A stretch of DNA of 55,242 nt, taken from NCBI GenBank assembly GCA_902761755.1, contig CACWLP010000002.1:90935-146176 (forward strand), given 5' to 3'. The translations under genes and the position numbers were made by a program. The stretch is from an uncultured Eubacteriales bacterium (lineage in GTDB: Bacteria; Bacillota; Clostridia; Christensenellales; Aristaeellaceae). How positions within the stretch are numbered: position 1 is the first letter of the stretch; every line of letters starts with the position of its first letter. The notes under the pieces were generated by a model that searched no databases, was not told the origin of the DNA, and was given only the letters and a program-made list of their open reading frames with translations. Of this stretch, positions 40,868 through 49,595 are shown piece after piece.

Positions 40868-41788
40868 ATGGTCAAGGCCGCTGATTTGATCCGGCTCTTG
40901 TGGCTGGCGCTTACCGACTTCTGGGGCTACATCTGGGGCAAGCACGGGGTGCTGTGGACCCAGGAAATGCAAAACCGCGCCACCGACGCCATGGCCAAGG
41001 AATACGGCCAGCAGTGGGTGGGGCATATGGTGGCGGACTGCTCCGGGCTGGGGTATGACGCATTTCAAAAGCTGGGCGGGCACATCTTCCACGGCTCCAA
41101 CACCATCTGGAAGGAGTATGTGACGGGCCGGTGCGCGCTCAAGAACGGCAAGCGCGCCGACGGCAGGCCCATGCTGCCCGGCGACCCGGTGTTCATGAAG
41201 CGCACCAAGGGCGGCGTGGTCAAGCGCCACCACATCGGCTATTACGTGGGCGAATACGGGGGCGTGCCCATGGTGATCGAGGCCCAGGGAACCGTCAACG
41301 GCGTGTGCACCAACGTGAAGGGCCTCTTTCCGGGCCGCAGGAACGACGGCAAGGGCAAGCCCCTGACCAAATGGCACGAAACCGCCCACTGGCTGAATGT
41401 TGAATACGAGAATGGAGTGATCTACATGAACAGACCTGTCTTGAAAAAAGGCGCAGGCTGCGGCACGGACACCGCCCACCAGGACGCCGTGCGGGAGCTG
41501 CAAACGCTGCTGAAGGCAGCGGGCTGCGACCTGGAGGCAGATGGCAAATTCGGCGCGAAAACCGAATCCGCCGTCCGGGAGTACCAATCCGCCCACGGCC
41601 TGGTACCCGACGGCGTGGTGGGCGCGGCCACGTGGGACAGCCTGATCCCGGAAACCCCCGGCCAGGACGCCCCCGTCACCGACGTGCCCGGCATCGACGC
41701 CGTTTCCGTTTCCCGGGACACCCTGGCCGGGTGGCGGCGCACCATCCAGGCCGTGGCCGGGGAGATCGATAAGGTAATGGGAGCGTGA
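40868..41788 (+). CDS. Endolysin: NlpC/P60-type peptidase plus peptidoglycan-binding domain
   Basis: This 306-residue protein has an N-terminal cysteine-peptidase domain with VADCSGLGYDAF (Cys about 59), HHIGYYVGEYGGVPM (His about 123) and a downstream acidic/polar residue. A PG_binding_1 domain follows (about 200-265: HQDAVRELQTLLKAAGCDLE, then FGAKTESAVREYQSAHGLVP). A short helical tail ends it. It degrades the cell wall at lysis. No signal peptide is evident, so it needs the holin. AGGAGG lies before the ATG. Confidence 0.92.
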   Translation: MVKAADLIRLLWLALTDFWGYIWGKHGVLWTQEMQNRATDAMAKEYGQQWVGHMVADCSGLGYDAFQKLGGHIFHGSNTIWKEYVTGRCALKNGKRADGRPMLPGDPVFMKRTKGGVVKRHHIGYYVGEYGGVPMVIEAQGTVNGVCTNVKGLFPGRRNDGKGKPLTKWHETAHWLNVEYENGVIYMNRPVLKKGAGCGTDTAHQDAVRELQTLLKAAGCDLEADGKFGAKTESAVREYQSAHGLVPDGVVGAATWDSLIPETPGQDAPVTDVPGIDAVSVSRDTLAGWRRTIQAVAGEIDKVMGA

Positions 41789-41819
41789 GCACCCACTTCT
41801 CGCCGGGGAAGCAGCTTCG

Positions 41820-41918
41820 CGCTCGGCCCGCATGGGCCGAGTAAGCAGCCGCCAAGAAACATAGAACGGAAGTGCGGGCAAGCCGCCGCAAGGGGTCGCG
41901 GTCCGCGCGGACAAACAG
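41820..41918 (+). ncRNA. Conserved intergenic element, copy C
   Basis: CTCGGCCC-GCAT-GGGCCGAG (8-bp stem, so paired changes relative to copies A and B) is followed by TAAGCAGCCGCCAAG, AAACATAGAACGG and, after an extra 40 nt, GCGCGGACAAACA. It lies between endolysin and holin, ending 18 nt before the holin start. The last 13 nt match copy B. Confidence 0.6.
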
Positions 41919-41936
41919 AATCGGAGGATGAAAACC

Positions 41937-42389
41937 ATGTGGAAAAAAATCGTTGAAACCCTGGCAGCGGCCGCCGGCGCGGTGGCTTCGTTCTTTTGCG
42001 GCCTGCCGCCCATCATCTGGGTGCTGCTGGCCGTGATCACCCTGGATTACGTCACCGGCATCATCTGCGGCATCATGGGCAAAAGCCCGAAAACGGAAAA
42101 CGGCGGCCTGGAGAGCCGCGCCGCTTTCCTGGGGCTGCTCAAAAAGGCGCTGATCCTGCTGGTGGTGCTGCTGGCCGCGCTGCTGGATCGGGCCGTGGCC
42201 CTGGGCGCCGGCATCGAATTTGACGCCGTGGCGGGGGCGACGTGCCTGTGGTTTATCGCCTCCGAGGGCATGAGCGTGCTGGAAAACGCCGCCGCCATGG
42301 GCGTGCCCATCCCGAGGATCCTCCTGCAGGCGCTGGAGATCTTCAAGAGCAAAGGCGGCAGCGACAAACCGCCTGACAATCGTCAATAA
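41937..42389 (+). CDS. Phage holin
   Basis: This 150-residue membrane protein of the Bhl/TcdE-like holin_4 family has hydrophobic segments IIWVLLAVITLDYVTGIICG and ALILLVVLLAALLDRAVALG. A third weaker segment lies near 95-115. Signature residues D-Y-x-T-G are present. It permeabilises the membrane for the endolysin. ATG at 41937 is chosen because GGAGG lies 9 nt upstream; an earlier in-frame ATG abuts that SD. Confidence 0.88.
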   Translation: MWKKIVETLAAAAGAVASFFCGLPPIIWVLLAVITLDYVTGIICGIMGKSPKTENGGLESRAAFLGLLKKALILLVVLLAALLDRAVALGAGIEFDAVAGATCLWFIASEGMSVLENAAAMGVPIPRILLQALEIFKSKGGSDKPPDNRQ

Positions 42390-42440
42390 AAATATAGAAT
42401 GATATAAACGATTCACGCCCCGTATCCTCGGGTCGTTTTC

Positions 42441-42470
42441 CGTGTATCCGTGTCCACTTTTGTGTCCACT
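42441..42470 (+). promoter_or_regulatory. Candidate integrase arm-type sites at attR side
   Basis: Two copies of TGTCCACT occur here at 42451 and 42463. A GTGTCCACT also lies at 10181 beside attL, with GTGTCCA again at 10221. The match GTGTCCACTTTTGTG is 15 nt long. In the att plasmid form these would flank the core on both sides. A coding explanation is also possible: the minus-strand reading gives SGHKSGH, as in the integrase tail. Confidence 0.4.
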
Positions 42471-42562
42471 GAAGTCTAAACATCCTGTGCCCACAACGGG
42501 AGTATATAAAGCAAGATCCCCAGAAAGCGTTTATTTTCAACACTTTCCGAGGATCTTCTTTT

Positions 42563-42608
42563 CAATGGGATTAGTAGGGCTCGAACCTATGACCTCCACG
42601 ATGTCAAC
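42563..42608 (+). other. attR, right prophage attachment site
   Basis: The 46-bp copy of attL, lying inside the intact tRNA-Val gene. It restores the tRNA 3' half on the minus strand. Its end falls in the anticodon loop/stem region. Confidence 0.92.
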
Positions 42609-42639
42609 GTGGCGCTCTAACCAACTGAGCTATAATCCC
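42566..42639 (-). tRNA. tRNA-Val (GAC)
   Basis: This 74-nt gene has acceptor GGGATTA/TAATCCC, a D arm, anticodon stem CCACG/CGTGG with loop TTGACAT (anticodon GAC), and T loop TTCGAGC. CCA is not encoded. The outer T-stem pair is an A-C mismatch. It reads Val codons GUC/GUU. The prophage is integrated in its 3' half without destroying the gene. Confidence 0.97.
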
Positions 42640-42654
42640 ACGGGCAACAATGGG

Positions 42655-42683
42655 ATTATAGCATGACGCGGGGAAAAACGCAA
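42655..42683 (-). promoter_or_regulatory. Promoter of tRNA-Val
   Basis: On the minus strand TTGCGT (42678-42683), 17 bp, TATAAT (42655-42660) preceded by TGC. It lies 16 nt upstream of the tRNA 5' end. Confidence 0.75.
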
Positions 42684-42830
42684 GCCCCAATTTGCCGGCG
42701 GACTGAAATTTTCCCGTCCGGCCTCCGCGGCGTCGGCGCGGGGGCTTGCTTGGCCGCCGCTTCTGCCGCTTCACGCATAAACGCCCCTGCATTCTCATAC
42801 AAATCCAGAGAAGCGATGGGAGGGATCAGA

Positions 42831-44360
42831 ATGGAAATCGAATGGATCCGTGAAAATATGGAAACCGAACAGGTTGTTCCCCTGCAGGCGGTGCAGATCG
42901 CGGTGGAAACGGAGGCGGCGCTGCCCGGGGGCCTTCGGGAGGAGGCCCGGGTGCTCCATGCCGACGCGCTGGCCGCGGTCAGCGGCGGGGAATGGGCCGG
43001 GGGCCGGGCGGCGGTGGACGGGAAGGTGACCTTCCATGTGCTCTATACCCAGGGCGACATGGACCGGGTGCGGTCGCTGGAAGCCACGGCGGATTTTTCC
43101 CAGTCCATGACCGCGGAGGGCGCTTTGCCCGCCCAGGCCGCGGTGCACCCCCGGGCGGAGGTGATCGGCGTGTCGGCGAAGGCCTTCAACGGCCGGGTGC
43201 TGCTGCGGGCGGCGCTGCAGCTGTCCGGGGACGCGGCGGGGGTGCGCACGGTGTCCTGCCTGAAGGGCGTCGTGGACGCGCCCCAGGTGCAGCAGCTTTC
43301 CCAGACCGTTTCCCTGGAAAACACCGTGGGGGAAGGCCAGGGACAGACGCTGCTGCGGGAGGAATTCGAGCTGTCGGACGTGCTGCAGATCACCGAAACG
43401 CTGTACGCTTCCGCCCAGGCCCGGGTGGAGGACATCCTGGGCGGGGCGGACGGCCGCGCCACCGTGACCGGCACGGTTTTCCTGGAGGCCTGGCACGCTT
43501 CCGACATGCCCGGGCGGCCTTTGGTGAACACCCGGCACACCGTGCCCTTCGAGCACGTGGTGGCCCTGAGCGGCGCCCTGGGGGACGCCCTGGCCGCCCG
43601 AAGCGAGGTGCGGGATACGGCGGTGCTCAGCCAGGAAAACGAGGACGGAAGCCGGGTGCTGCGGGCGGAGGTGCAGTTGTTCAGCGAGATCAGCGCCGTG
43701 GCGGAAAAGGAAACCACGCTGCTGCGGGACGTGTTCACCCTGTCCGGGAACGGGATCGCCGCGGCGGCGGAGGAGGTGTCCGTGCGCAGCGGCACGGTGA
43801 CGGAGCAGACGGAGGCCCCGTGCCGGCTGGTGATGCAGCTGGACGCGGGCGACCCCCGGGTGAAAACGCCCCTGGCGGGGTTCGCGCTGCCGGTGATCGG
43901 CCAGGCCCGGGCGGATCACGGCGAGCTGACGGTGGAGGGCGTGATGAACCTGACGCTGATTTACCTGGCCGACGGCAGTGCCGCCCCGGTTTCCGCCAGC
44001 CAGGAAACGCCCTTCCGGGCCGTTTTCGCCACCGCGGGCCTGCCGGAGGATCACCTGGCGCTGACGGCGGGGGAGGTGGAGCTCAACGCCCTCACCGGCG
44101 ACCGGGTGGAATTCCGGTGCGCGCTGCATCTCTCCGCCGAGGGCGTGCGCCAGACGGCGGCCCGGGTGCTCACCGGGGCGGAAAGCGTGCCGGAGGGGGA
44201 AAGCGCGAAAGGGATCTGCCTGTATTACCCCCAGGCGGGGGAAGACGTGTGGGAAATCGCCAAGCGCTATCGCATGCCCCAGGACGCCATCCTGGCCCTG
44301 AACCCCCGCCTGGCGGAGCAGAAGAGCGAAGGGGCGCCGGTGCTCGTTTACAGGCGGTAA
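42831..44360 (+). CDS. SPOCS (DUF3794) and LysM domain protein
   Basis: This 509-residue protein begins MEIEWIRENMETEQVVPLQA, and three SPOCS/DUF3794-like segments follow (VDGKVTFHVLYTQGD, GRATVTGTVFLEAWHAS, GELTVEGVMNLTLIYLAD). A C-terminal LysM ends it (about 455-509: DVWEIAKRYRMPQDAILALN). This architecture is typical of clostridial spore coat/envelope assembly proteins. GGGAGGG lies 8 nt before the ATG at 42831. It converges with the next, minus-strand gene and overlaps its 3' end by 13 nt. Confidence 0.88.
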   Translation: MEIEWIRENMETEQVVPLQAVQIAVETEAALPGGLREEARVLHADALAAVSGGEWAGGRAAVDGKVTFHVLYTQGDMDRVRSLEATADFSQSMTAEGALPAQAAVHPRAEVIGVSAKAFNGRVLLRAALQLSGDAAGVRTVSCLKGVVDAPQVQQLSQTVSLENTVGEGQGQTLLREEFELSDVLQITETLYASAQARVEDILGGADGRATVTGTVFLEAWHASDMPGRPLVNTRHTVPFEHVVALSGALGDALAARSEVRDTAVLSQENEDGSRVLRAEVQLFSEISAVAEKETTLLRDVFTLSGNGIAAAAEEVSVRSGTVTEQTEAPCRLVMQLDAGDPRVKTPLAGFALPVIGQARADHGELTVEGVMNLTLIYLADGSAAPVSASQETPFRAVFATAGLPEDHLALTAGEVELNALTGDRVEFRCALHLSAEGVRQTAARVLTGAESVPEGESAKGICLYYPQAGEDVWEIAKRYRMPQDAILALNPRLAEQKSEGAPVLVYRR

Positions 44361-44752
44361 AGCGCCAGGGAAAGGGCGCAGAACGCCGCCGTGAGAAAAA
44401 AGGCCGTGCGTCTGCCCACGGGCAGCATGACGAACCGGCGGCAGCACACCGCCGCAAAAAACGCCGCCCCCGCCCAGGCCGGAAAGCCGGCCCGGAAGGG
44501 AGCGGCGCTTTGCGCTGCGCGGAGCAATCTCTCCGCAGCCGCCGGGAACAGACACCCCGCCGCCCAGCCCAGCGCGAACCGGCCGGGCCTGCGCCGCCGC
44601 TGGCGGGGATACAGGGCCGGCCTTGACTGCTCCCGGCGGCAAAGCACGGCCGTCCACAGCCCCAGCGTCAGCGCGGACGCGCCCGCGCCGCCCAGCAGCC
44701 CGGCCGGCAGCAGCACCGGGGCGGACAGGAGCAGGAAACGGGAAAGGGTCAT
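44348..44752 (-). CDS. Small polytopic membrane protein, unknown
   Basis: This 134-residue protein has about four hydrophobic segments (MTLSRFLLLSAPVLLPAGLL; SALTLGLWTAVLC; FPAWAGAAFFAAVCC; AFFLTAAFCALSLAL) separated by Arg-rich loops. The start overlaps the lipoprotein stop (ATGA), which supports a real coupled gene. I recognise no family. It overlaps the SPOCS gene's end on the other strand. Confidence 0.55.
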   Translation of the reverse strand: MTLSRFLLLSAPVLLPAGLLGGAGASALTLGLWTAVLCRREQSRPALYPRQRRRRPGRFALGWAAGCLFPAAAERLLRAAQSAAPFRAGFPAWAGAAFFAAVCCRRFVMLPVGRRTAFFLTAAFCALSLALYRL

Positions 44753-45276
44753 TCGGGGTAGACCGTCAGCTGCCGGAGGATCTCCTCCGCCTTGCGGCTC
44801 ATGTCCTCCAGGGTGGATGCGCCGTCCGTGGCGTCGGAAAGGGCGCGGATGGCCGCGGTCAGGGCCGTATTATCGGTGACGGCGGCCTTCGCGATGCTCT
44901 TTTCCACCGTCTGCACCCGCGTCAGCACCATTTTCTTCAGCCTGTCGTCCACCTGGCCCTGGTACTGGCCGGTGAGCTTCAGCCCCACCAGGGCGGTGTC
45001 CCCGGCCAGGGCCACGTCCGCCTCATCCACCTCGCTGAGCTTTTCGATGGCGTCTTCCATTTCCTCGACGGCTTTCCGCGCGTCTTCCACGGTGCGGATG
45101 GCGCTGGGCGCTTCGGATGCTTCCGGCGCGGCGGTGGGCCGGGCGGGGGACATCATGCCGGGATTGGCCGACGTGCCGGGCGTGGGCGTGGGAAGGGTGT
45201 CCGCGTTGCCGGCGCAGCCGGTGAGCACCGCGGCGGCAAGCACGGTCAGGAACAGGAACAGCCAGATCTTTTTCAT
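44749..45276 (-). CDS. YhcN/YlaJ-like sporulation lipoprotein
   Basis: This 175-residue protein has a lipoprotein signal (MKKIWLFLFLTVLAAAVLTGC), a Thr/Pro linker, then a compact domain DARKAVEEMEDAIEKLSEVD, EADVALAGDTALVGLKLTGQ and KMVLTRVQTVEKSIAKAAVT. This matches the YhcN/YlaJ family of spore-associated lipoproteins. GAGGAGG lies 11 nt before the ATG at 45276. The downstream membrane gene is coupled to it. Confidence 0.75.
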   Translation of the reverse strand: MKKIWLFLFLTVLAAAVLTGCAGNADTLPTPTPGTSANPGMMSPARPTAAPEASEAPSAIRTVEDARKAVEEMEDAIEKLSEVDEADVALAGDTALVGLKLTGQYQGQVDDRLKKMVLTRVQTVEKSIAKAAVTDNTALTAAIRALSDATDGASTLEDMSRKAEEILRQLTVYPE

Positions 45277-45353
45277 TGCAAATCGCCTCCTCGCGGCTAT
45301 TGTGCGCAGGGAGGCGATCAATTATTTTATGCAAATTTTTCTGAGGCGGGTTT

Positions 45354-47006
45354 TTATTTTTCGCCGTACAGCGTGCAGCCGCCGATGAATTCCCGCAGCA
45401 GCGAAAGCGGCGGAATATCCCGCATGGCCTCGTCCGTGGCGGGCAGGATATAATGCAGGATCTTGATCAGCCGCCGGGCCGCCAGATGATAGGGGCTGTC
45501 CTCGGGGATGGCCATGAGCAGATCGTAGGCGTAGCGCTTGAGGACGGGCAGCTCGTAATGCAGGGCGGAATTGAACATGAAATCCGCCTGCTCCTGATAG
45601 GGAAAGATCCAGGTTTCCTCGCCCCGGCGCACGCTGTTCCACATGGCCAGGGTATCCTCCGGCGGGGTGGAGCGGAACTGATGGTCCCGCACGATGCGGC
45701 GCAGCAGCCGCGCGTCCGTGGTGCGGATGCGGTTGTGGTGGTCCAGGTTCAGGCAGGTCAATTCGCTGATGTACACCTTGGCCACCAGGGCGGGATCGAA
45801 GCCCTCGTGCAGGGCGGGGTTCAGCCCGTGGATGCCCTCCATCACCAGCACCTGGTTTTTTTCCAGCTTCAGGGGATAGCCTTCGGGCGCCCGCTTCTGG
45901 GCGGTGAAATCGAAGCGGGGCATGGTTACCGTGTCGCCGCCCAGCAGGCCCGTGAGGCACCTGCGCAGCAGCGGCACGTCCAGGGCGGAAAGGGCCTCCA
46001 GATCCGGCAGCCCGTCCTTTTCCAGGGGCAGGGTTTCCCGGTCCCGGTAAAAATCGTCCAGAGAGATCAGCACCGGCCGCAGCCCCAGCACTCGCATGTG
46101 GATGCACAGGCGGTTGGAGAAGGTGGTTTTCCCGCTGGAGGAAGGCCCGGCCACAAATACCGCCCGGGCGCCCCGGCGGCGGATGCCCTGGGCGATCTCG
46201 CCGATGGACTGATCGTGCAGCGCTTCGTTCACCCGGATGAAGGACGGCAGCTCGCCCCGGACGGTCATATCGTTCAGGTCCGCGGCGTTCTGCACCCCCA
46301 GGATATCGCACCAGCGGTTGCTCTGGGCGAAGACCGAAAGGATCCCGGTGCGGGAGGCGAAGGGCGCGGGGCGCGTGGGATCGGCGGGGGAGGGGAGCTG
46401 CAGCACCATGCCGGGCTTGTACAGCCGCAGCTTGAACACCCGGCAGCAGCCCGTGGAGGGCAGCATGGCCCCGTAAAAGTATTCCGCGATGCCGCCGCAG
46501 CGGTATACATGGAAAAAATCGTAAGGCCGGTAGGCCAGCAGCCGGGTTTTATCTTCATGCCCGGTGCGGGCGAAATAGCGGATGGCCTCCTCCCGGGTCC
46601 AGGTTTCCTTTTCAAAGGGCAGGTCCTCCCGGACGATGCGGCGCATCTCCTTTTCCAGTGCCGCCAGGGTGCCGGCGTCCATTTCCCTCTCCAGCACGCG
46701 CATGTACAGCCCGTAGCCGATGGAATGTTCGATGCGCAGGTGCTCCCCGGGCAGCACCCGGTGCATGGCCAGGAGCAGGATAAAGCGCAGCGAACGCTCG
46801 TAGATCCTGCGGCCTTCCTCGTTCTGGAAGGTAATGGGATGCAGCGTGCAGTCCTTCTCCACCGGCTGGTTGAGCTCCATCACCCCGCCGCCGCAGAAGC
46901 ATCCCAGGGCGTCGGGAAGGGATTCCGGGGCCAGGGCGGAAATGGCCTCCCGCACGGTGACGGGGGCGGAAAATTCGCGCTGGCGATCCATTATGCGGAT
47001 GATCAT
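45354..47006 (-). CDS. Nucleoside kinase: TGS-like domain with uridine-kinase domain
   Basis: This 550-residue protein starts with a TGS-like N-terminal domain (about 1-60). A ThrRS-like second additional domain follows (60-250: HRVLPGEHLRIEHSIGYGLY). A P-loop kinase domain of the uridine kinase family comes next (about 285-480), with Walker A VFVAGPSSSGKTTFSNRL and LISLDDFYRDRE. It phosphorylates a nucleoside; uridine/cytidine is likely by family but not proven. AAAGGAG lies 8 nt before the ATG. It is probably in an operon with the exonuclease 13 nt upstream. Confidence 0.88.
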   Translation of the reverse strand: MIIRIMDRQREFSAPVTVREAISALAPESLPDALGCFCGGGVMELNQPVEKDCTLHPITFQNEEGRRIYERSLRFILLLAMHRVLPGEHLRIEHSIGYGLYMRVLEREMDAGTLAALEKEMRRIVREDLPFEKETWTREEAIRYFARTGHEDKTRLLAYRPYDFFHVYRCGGIAEYFYGAMLPSTGCCRVFKLRLYKPGMVLQLPSPADPTRPAPFASRTGILSVFAQSNRWCDILGVQNAADLNDMTVRGELPSFIRVNEALHDQSIGEIAQGIRRRGARAVFVAGPSSSGKTTFSNRLCIHMRVLGLRPVLISLDDFYRDRETLPLEKDGLPDLEALSALDVPLLRRCLTGLLGGDTVTMPRFDFTAQKRAPEGYPLKLEKNQVLVMEGIHGLNPALHEGFDPALVAKVYISELTCLNLDHHNRIRTTDARLLRRIVRDHQFRSTPPEDTLAMWNSVRRGEETWIFPYQEQADFMFNSALHYELPVLKRYAYDLLMAIPEDSPYHLAARRLIKILHYILPATDEAMRDIPPLSLLREFIGGCTLYGEK

Positions 47007-47019
47007 GGCAGTCTCCTTT

Positions 47020-47967
47020 TCAGGGGTTCTCGGCGGCCTGCTGGGCGGAAATCTTCTGGGCCCACTGCAGGTGCTTGGTGTGCACGTAGGGCTTGCTCTG
47101 CTCCTCGGACAGGGCGGAGGAGCGGGTCATGATCCGCTTGCCCTCGTCGTTCTTGCCGAAGGCCAGCTTCACGAAGGCCAGCCCGTGGTCCGGGCAGTCC
47201 GCCAGGGCCATGTACTGGTCGTTCCGCTGTAGCACGTATCCCTCCGGCACCGCCATGCGCTTGCCGCACACGGGGCAGGGGGGCTGCATGGCCGCGGTGC
47301 TTTTCAGGGCGTCCTTCATGCTCCGTACCCGCAGGATCGCCGTGCTTTCCTTCTTTTTCCGCTCCATGTGCACCAGCTTCCGGGGGGTCAGGGGATAATT
47401 GAGCACCTTTCCCGGATCGGGCAGCTTCAGGAACACCAGGGCGGTATAGTACGCGTCGTTGACGGCGTTGTGGAAGGGCATCGTTTCCTCGTCTGGCACG
47501 ATCTCCATTTGTTCCATGGCGGCCTTGAGGCCCTTGCGGTCCTTGGGGGAGCCGATGGCGTCGCCGAAGTACTTCTGGGCGTCGTAAATGGGGGCCAGCC
47601 GGGTTTCGCAGCCGAAGAACGTCATGTTCTGGTTCAGAACGGAAATATCGTCGCAGCCCCAGGTGAGCAGCACGTAATCGTCGCCGCACCATTTGGCGAA
47701 GGCCTCCACGGCCTCGTTAAAGCTGGGGGCCACGGACAATTCCTCCTGGGTGATGTGGGTGATCCGGGCGATGCGGGGATGCAGCCGCAGATAATGCTGG
47801 GGCTGGATCAGCTGGGAGAAGGAATCCGTCACCCGCAGGCTTTCGTCGATCCGCACCGCGCCGATCTGGATCATTTCAAACAATAATTTGCCGCCCACGC
47901 TTTTGTAGGCGGGGGAATGATAGGAAATGGGCTGGTTCCATTCCAAATCCAAAACAATGTATTGCAT
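47020..47967 (-). CDS. DEDDh 3'-5' exonuclease with a zinc-ribbon end
   Basis: This 315-residue protein has a DnaQ-like exonuclease domain: YIVLDLEWNQP (Asp/Glu), WGCDDISVLN (Asp) and FHNAVNDAYYTALVF (His/Asp), the DEDDh set. A C-terminal region carries CPVCG and a DCPDHG motif for zinc. KapD/ERI1-type enzymes trim RNA or DNA 3' ends. GGAAGGATG lies about 11 nt before the ATG. It is first in the operon with the nucleoside kinase. Confidence 0.85.
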   Translation of the reverse strand: MQYIVLDLEWNQPISYHSPAYKSVGGKLLFEMIQIGAVRIDESLRVTDSFSQLIQPQHYLRLHPRIARITHITQEELSVAPSFNEAVEAFAKWCGDDYVLLTWGCDDISVLNQNMTFFGCETRLAPIYDAQKYFGDAIGSPKDRKGLKAAMEQMEIVPDEETMPFHNAVNDAYYTALVFLKLPDPGKVLNYPLTPRKLVHMERKKKESTAILRVRSMKDALKSTAAMQPPCPVCGKRMAVPEGYVLQRNDQYMALADCPDHGLAFVKLAFGKNDEGKRIMTRSSALSEEQSKPYVHTKHLQWAQKISAQQAAENP

Positions 47968-47985
47968 CGGGGATCATCCTTCCAG

Positions 47986-48336
47986 TTACTGATCGATTTT
48001 ATATTGCCGGAACGCGTTTTCCGGCCACAGGTGCATCCGGGGAATCAAGGAGAGAATCAGCAGCGCGATGGCGATGCAGAACGGGACCCAGCCCCACCAA
48101 AGCGTCAGCACCGCAAAAACGAACGCCCCCGCCGTCCATGCGGCGAACAGCCGCCCGTAATCCCGGGCGATGGCCGCCCGGTCGTACCGGGCCTGCTCCT
48201 TTTCCGTCATGGCGTTGAAGCCCGCAATGAGATTGCAGGCTTTCTCCTTCCGCCGGAAAAACAGCGCGGCAATAACCAGGAACACCGCGCCCGTGGCGGC
48301 CAGCGTGATTGCCAGGATCACATTCGCCCCGTTCAT
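47986..48336 (-). CDS. DUF3784 membrane protein
   Basis: This 116-residue protein has three hydrophobic segments: ILAITLAATGAVFLVIAALF, AAWTAGAFVFAVLTLWWG and FCIAIALLILSLIP. The ACNLIAGFNAMTEKEQARYD motif is characteristic of DUF3784 in Firmicutes; the role is unknown. The ATG at 48336 overlaps the BaiN-like stop (ATGA). Longer frames upstream are shadows. Confidence 0.82.
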   Translation of the reverse strand: MNGANVILAITLAATGAVFLVIAALFFRRKEKACNLIAGFNAMTEKEQARYDRAAIARDYGRLFAAWTAGAFVFAVLTLWWGWVPFCIAIALLILSLIPRMHLWPENAFRQYKIDQ

Positions 48337-49595
48337 GCCTCTTCTCCCCCCAGCGCGCTTTCCGCGGCGGATTTCCCCGCCAGCGCGCCGGTGCACCAGG
48401 CGATGTGCAGGTTGTAGCCCCCGGTGTGGGCGTCCACGTCCAGCACCTCCCCGGCGAAGTACAGCCCGGGCAGGCGCTTGCTTTCCATGGTGCCGGGGCG
48501 CACGTCCCGCACGTCCACGCCGCCCCGGGTGACGATGGCCTCCTCGATGGGCCGCAGGCCGCATACCGTGAGGGGCAGGGCCTTGAAAGCGCCGGCCAGG
48601 GCCGCGCGCATGGGGGCGGTCACCTGGCTGCACGCCGTCTGCCCGGACAGGCCGCACAGGGCCGGGAACAGGGCGGCGAAGCGCTGGGGAAGCATGGACT
48701 GCAGCACGGAGGAAAGCTGCTTCTTCCCCCCGGCGGCGAGCTCCCGCACCAGCCGCGCGTCCACCTGCTCCTGCGTCAGCCCCGGTTTCAGATCCACCGC
48801 GATTTCCGCCCGGCCGCTTTCCGGCAGGTGGGCGGAGCATTCGATGGCCAGGGGGCCGGATACGCCGAAATGGGTGAAGAGCATTTCGCCCATTTCGGAA
48901 TATATCATTTTACCACAGGACCGGGCGGAAAGGCAAACATTTTTGAGGGTCAGCCCCTGCAGCTCGGCGGGCCACTTTTCCGCCGTGACCAGCCCGGACA
49001 GGGAGGGCTGCGGCGCAGCGATCCGGTGGCCCGTTTCCCCGGCCCAGCGAAAGCCGTCGCCGGTGGAGCCGGTGGCGGGATAGGAAAGCCCGCCGGTGCA
49101 GACGATGACCCGCCTGGCGGCCAGGAACCGCCCGTCTGCCGCTTCCGCGCCGATGGCCGCGCCGTTTTCCGCCGCCACGCGGCGGATTTCCGTATGCAGC
49201 AGGATGCGCACCCCGGCGGCGCGCAGGCCCTTTTCCAGCGCTTTGGTGACGTCGCTGGCGTGATCGGATACCGGGAAGGCCCGGCGGCCGCGCTCGATTT
49301 TCGTTTCGCATCCCAGCTCCCGGAGCAGGGAAAGCAGATCCTGCGGCATCAGCAGCCCCAGGGCGCTGTATAAGAACCGCGGGTTCCGGGGCACCTCCCG
49401 GAGGAATTCCTCCGCATCCTGGCAGGCGTTGGTGACGTTGCAGCGGCCCTTGCCGGTGATGTACACCTTTTTGCCCAGCTTCTCATTCTTTTCTGCCAGC
49501 GTCACTTGGGCGCCGGAGCGCGCAGCAAACAGCGCGGCCATCATCCCGGCCGCGCCGCCGCCGATCACCAGTACGTCGGATGCGTCTGTCATCAT
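48333..49595 (-). CDS. BaiN/HI0933-type FAD-dependent oxidoreductase
   Basis: This 420-residue flavoprotein has the FAD-binding VLVIGGGAAGMMAALFAARS, then GRCNVTNAC (HI0933 family signature), CTGGLSYPATGSTGDGFRWA and LYFAGEVLDVDAHTGGYNLH. The family includes BaiN, a bile acid reductase, but also many of unknown substrate. It is coupled to surE upstream (ATGATGA) and DUF3784 downstream. Confidence 0.9.
   Translation of the reverse strand: MMTDASDVLVIGGGAAGMMAALFAARSGAQVTLAEKNEKLGKKVYITGKGRCNVTNACQDAEEFLREVPRNPRFLYSALGLLMPQDLLSLLRELGCETKIERGRRAFPVSDHASDVTKALEKGLRAAGVRILLHTEIRRVAAENGAAIGAEAADGRFLAARRVIVCTGGLSYPATGSTGDGFRWAGETGHRIAAPQPSLSGLVTAEKWPAELQGLTLKNVCLSARSCGKMIYSEMGEMLFTHFGVSGPLAIECSAHLPESGRAEIAVDLKPGLTQEQVDARLVRELAAGGKKQLSSVLQSMLPQRFAALFPALCGLSGQTACSQVTAPMRAALAGAFKALPLTVCGLRPIEEAIVTRGGVDVRDVRPGTMESKRLPGLYFAGEVLDVDAHTGGYNLHIAWCTGALAGKSAAESALGGEEA

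Noticed and set aside
42442-42666. Short plus-strand frames reading GLEPMTS... near 42570 and at 9784
   Set aside because: They are translations of the tRNA-Val complement and of tRNA-like repeats, not genes.
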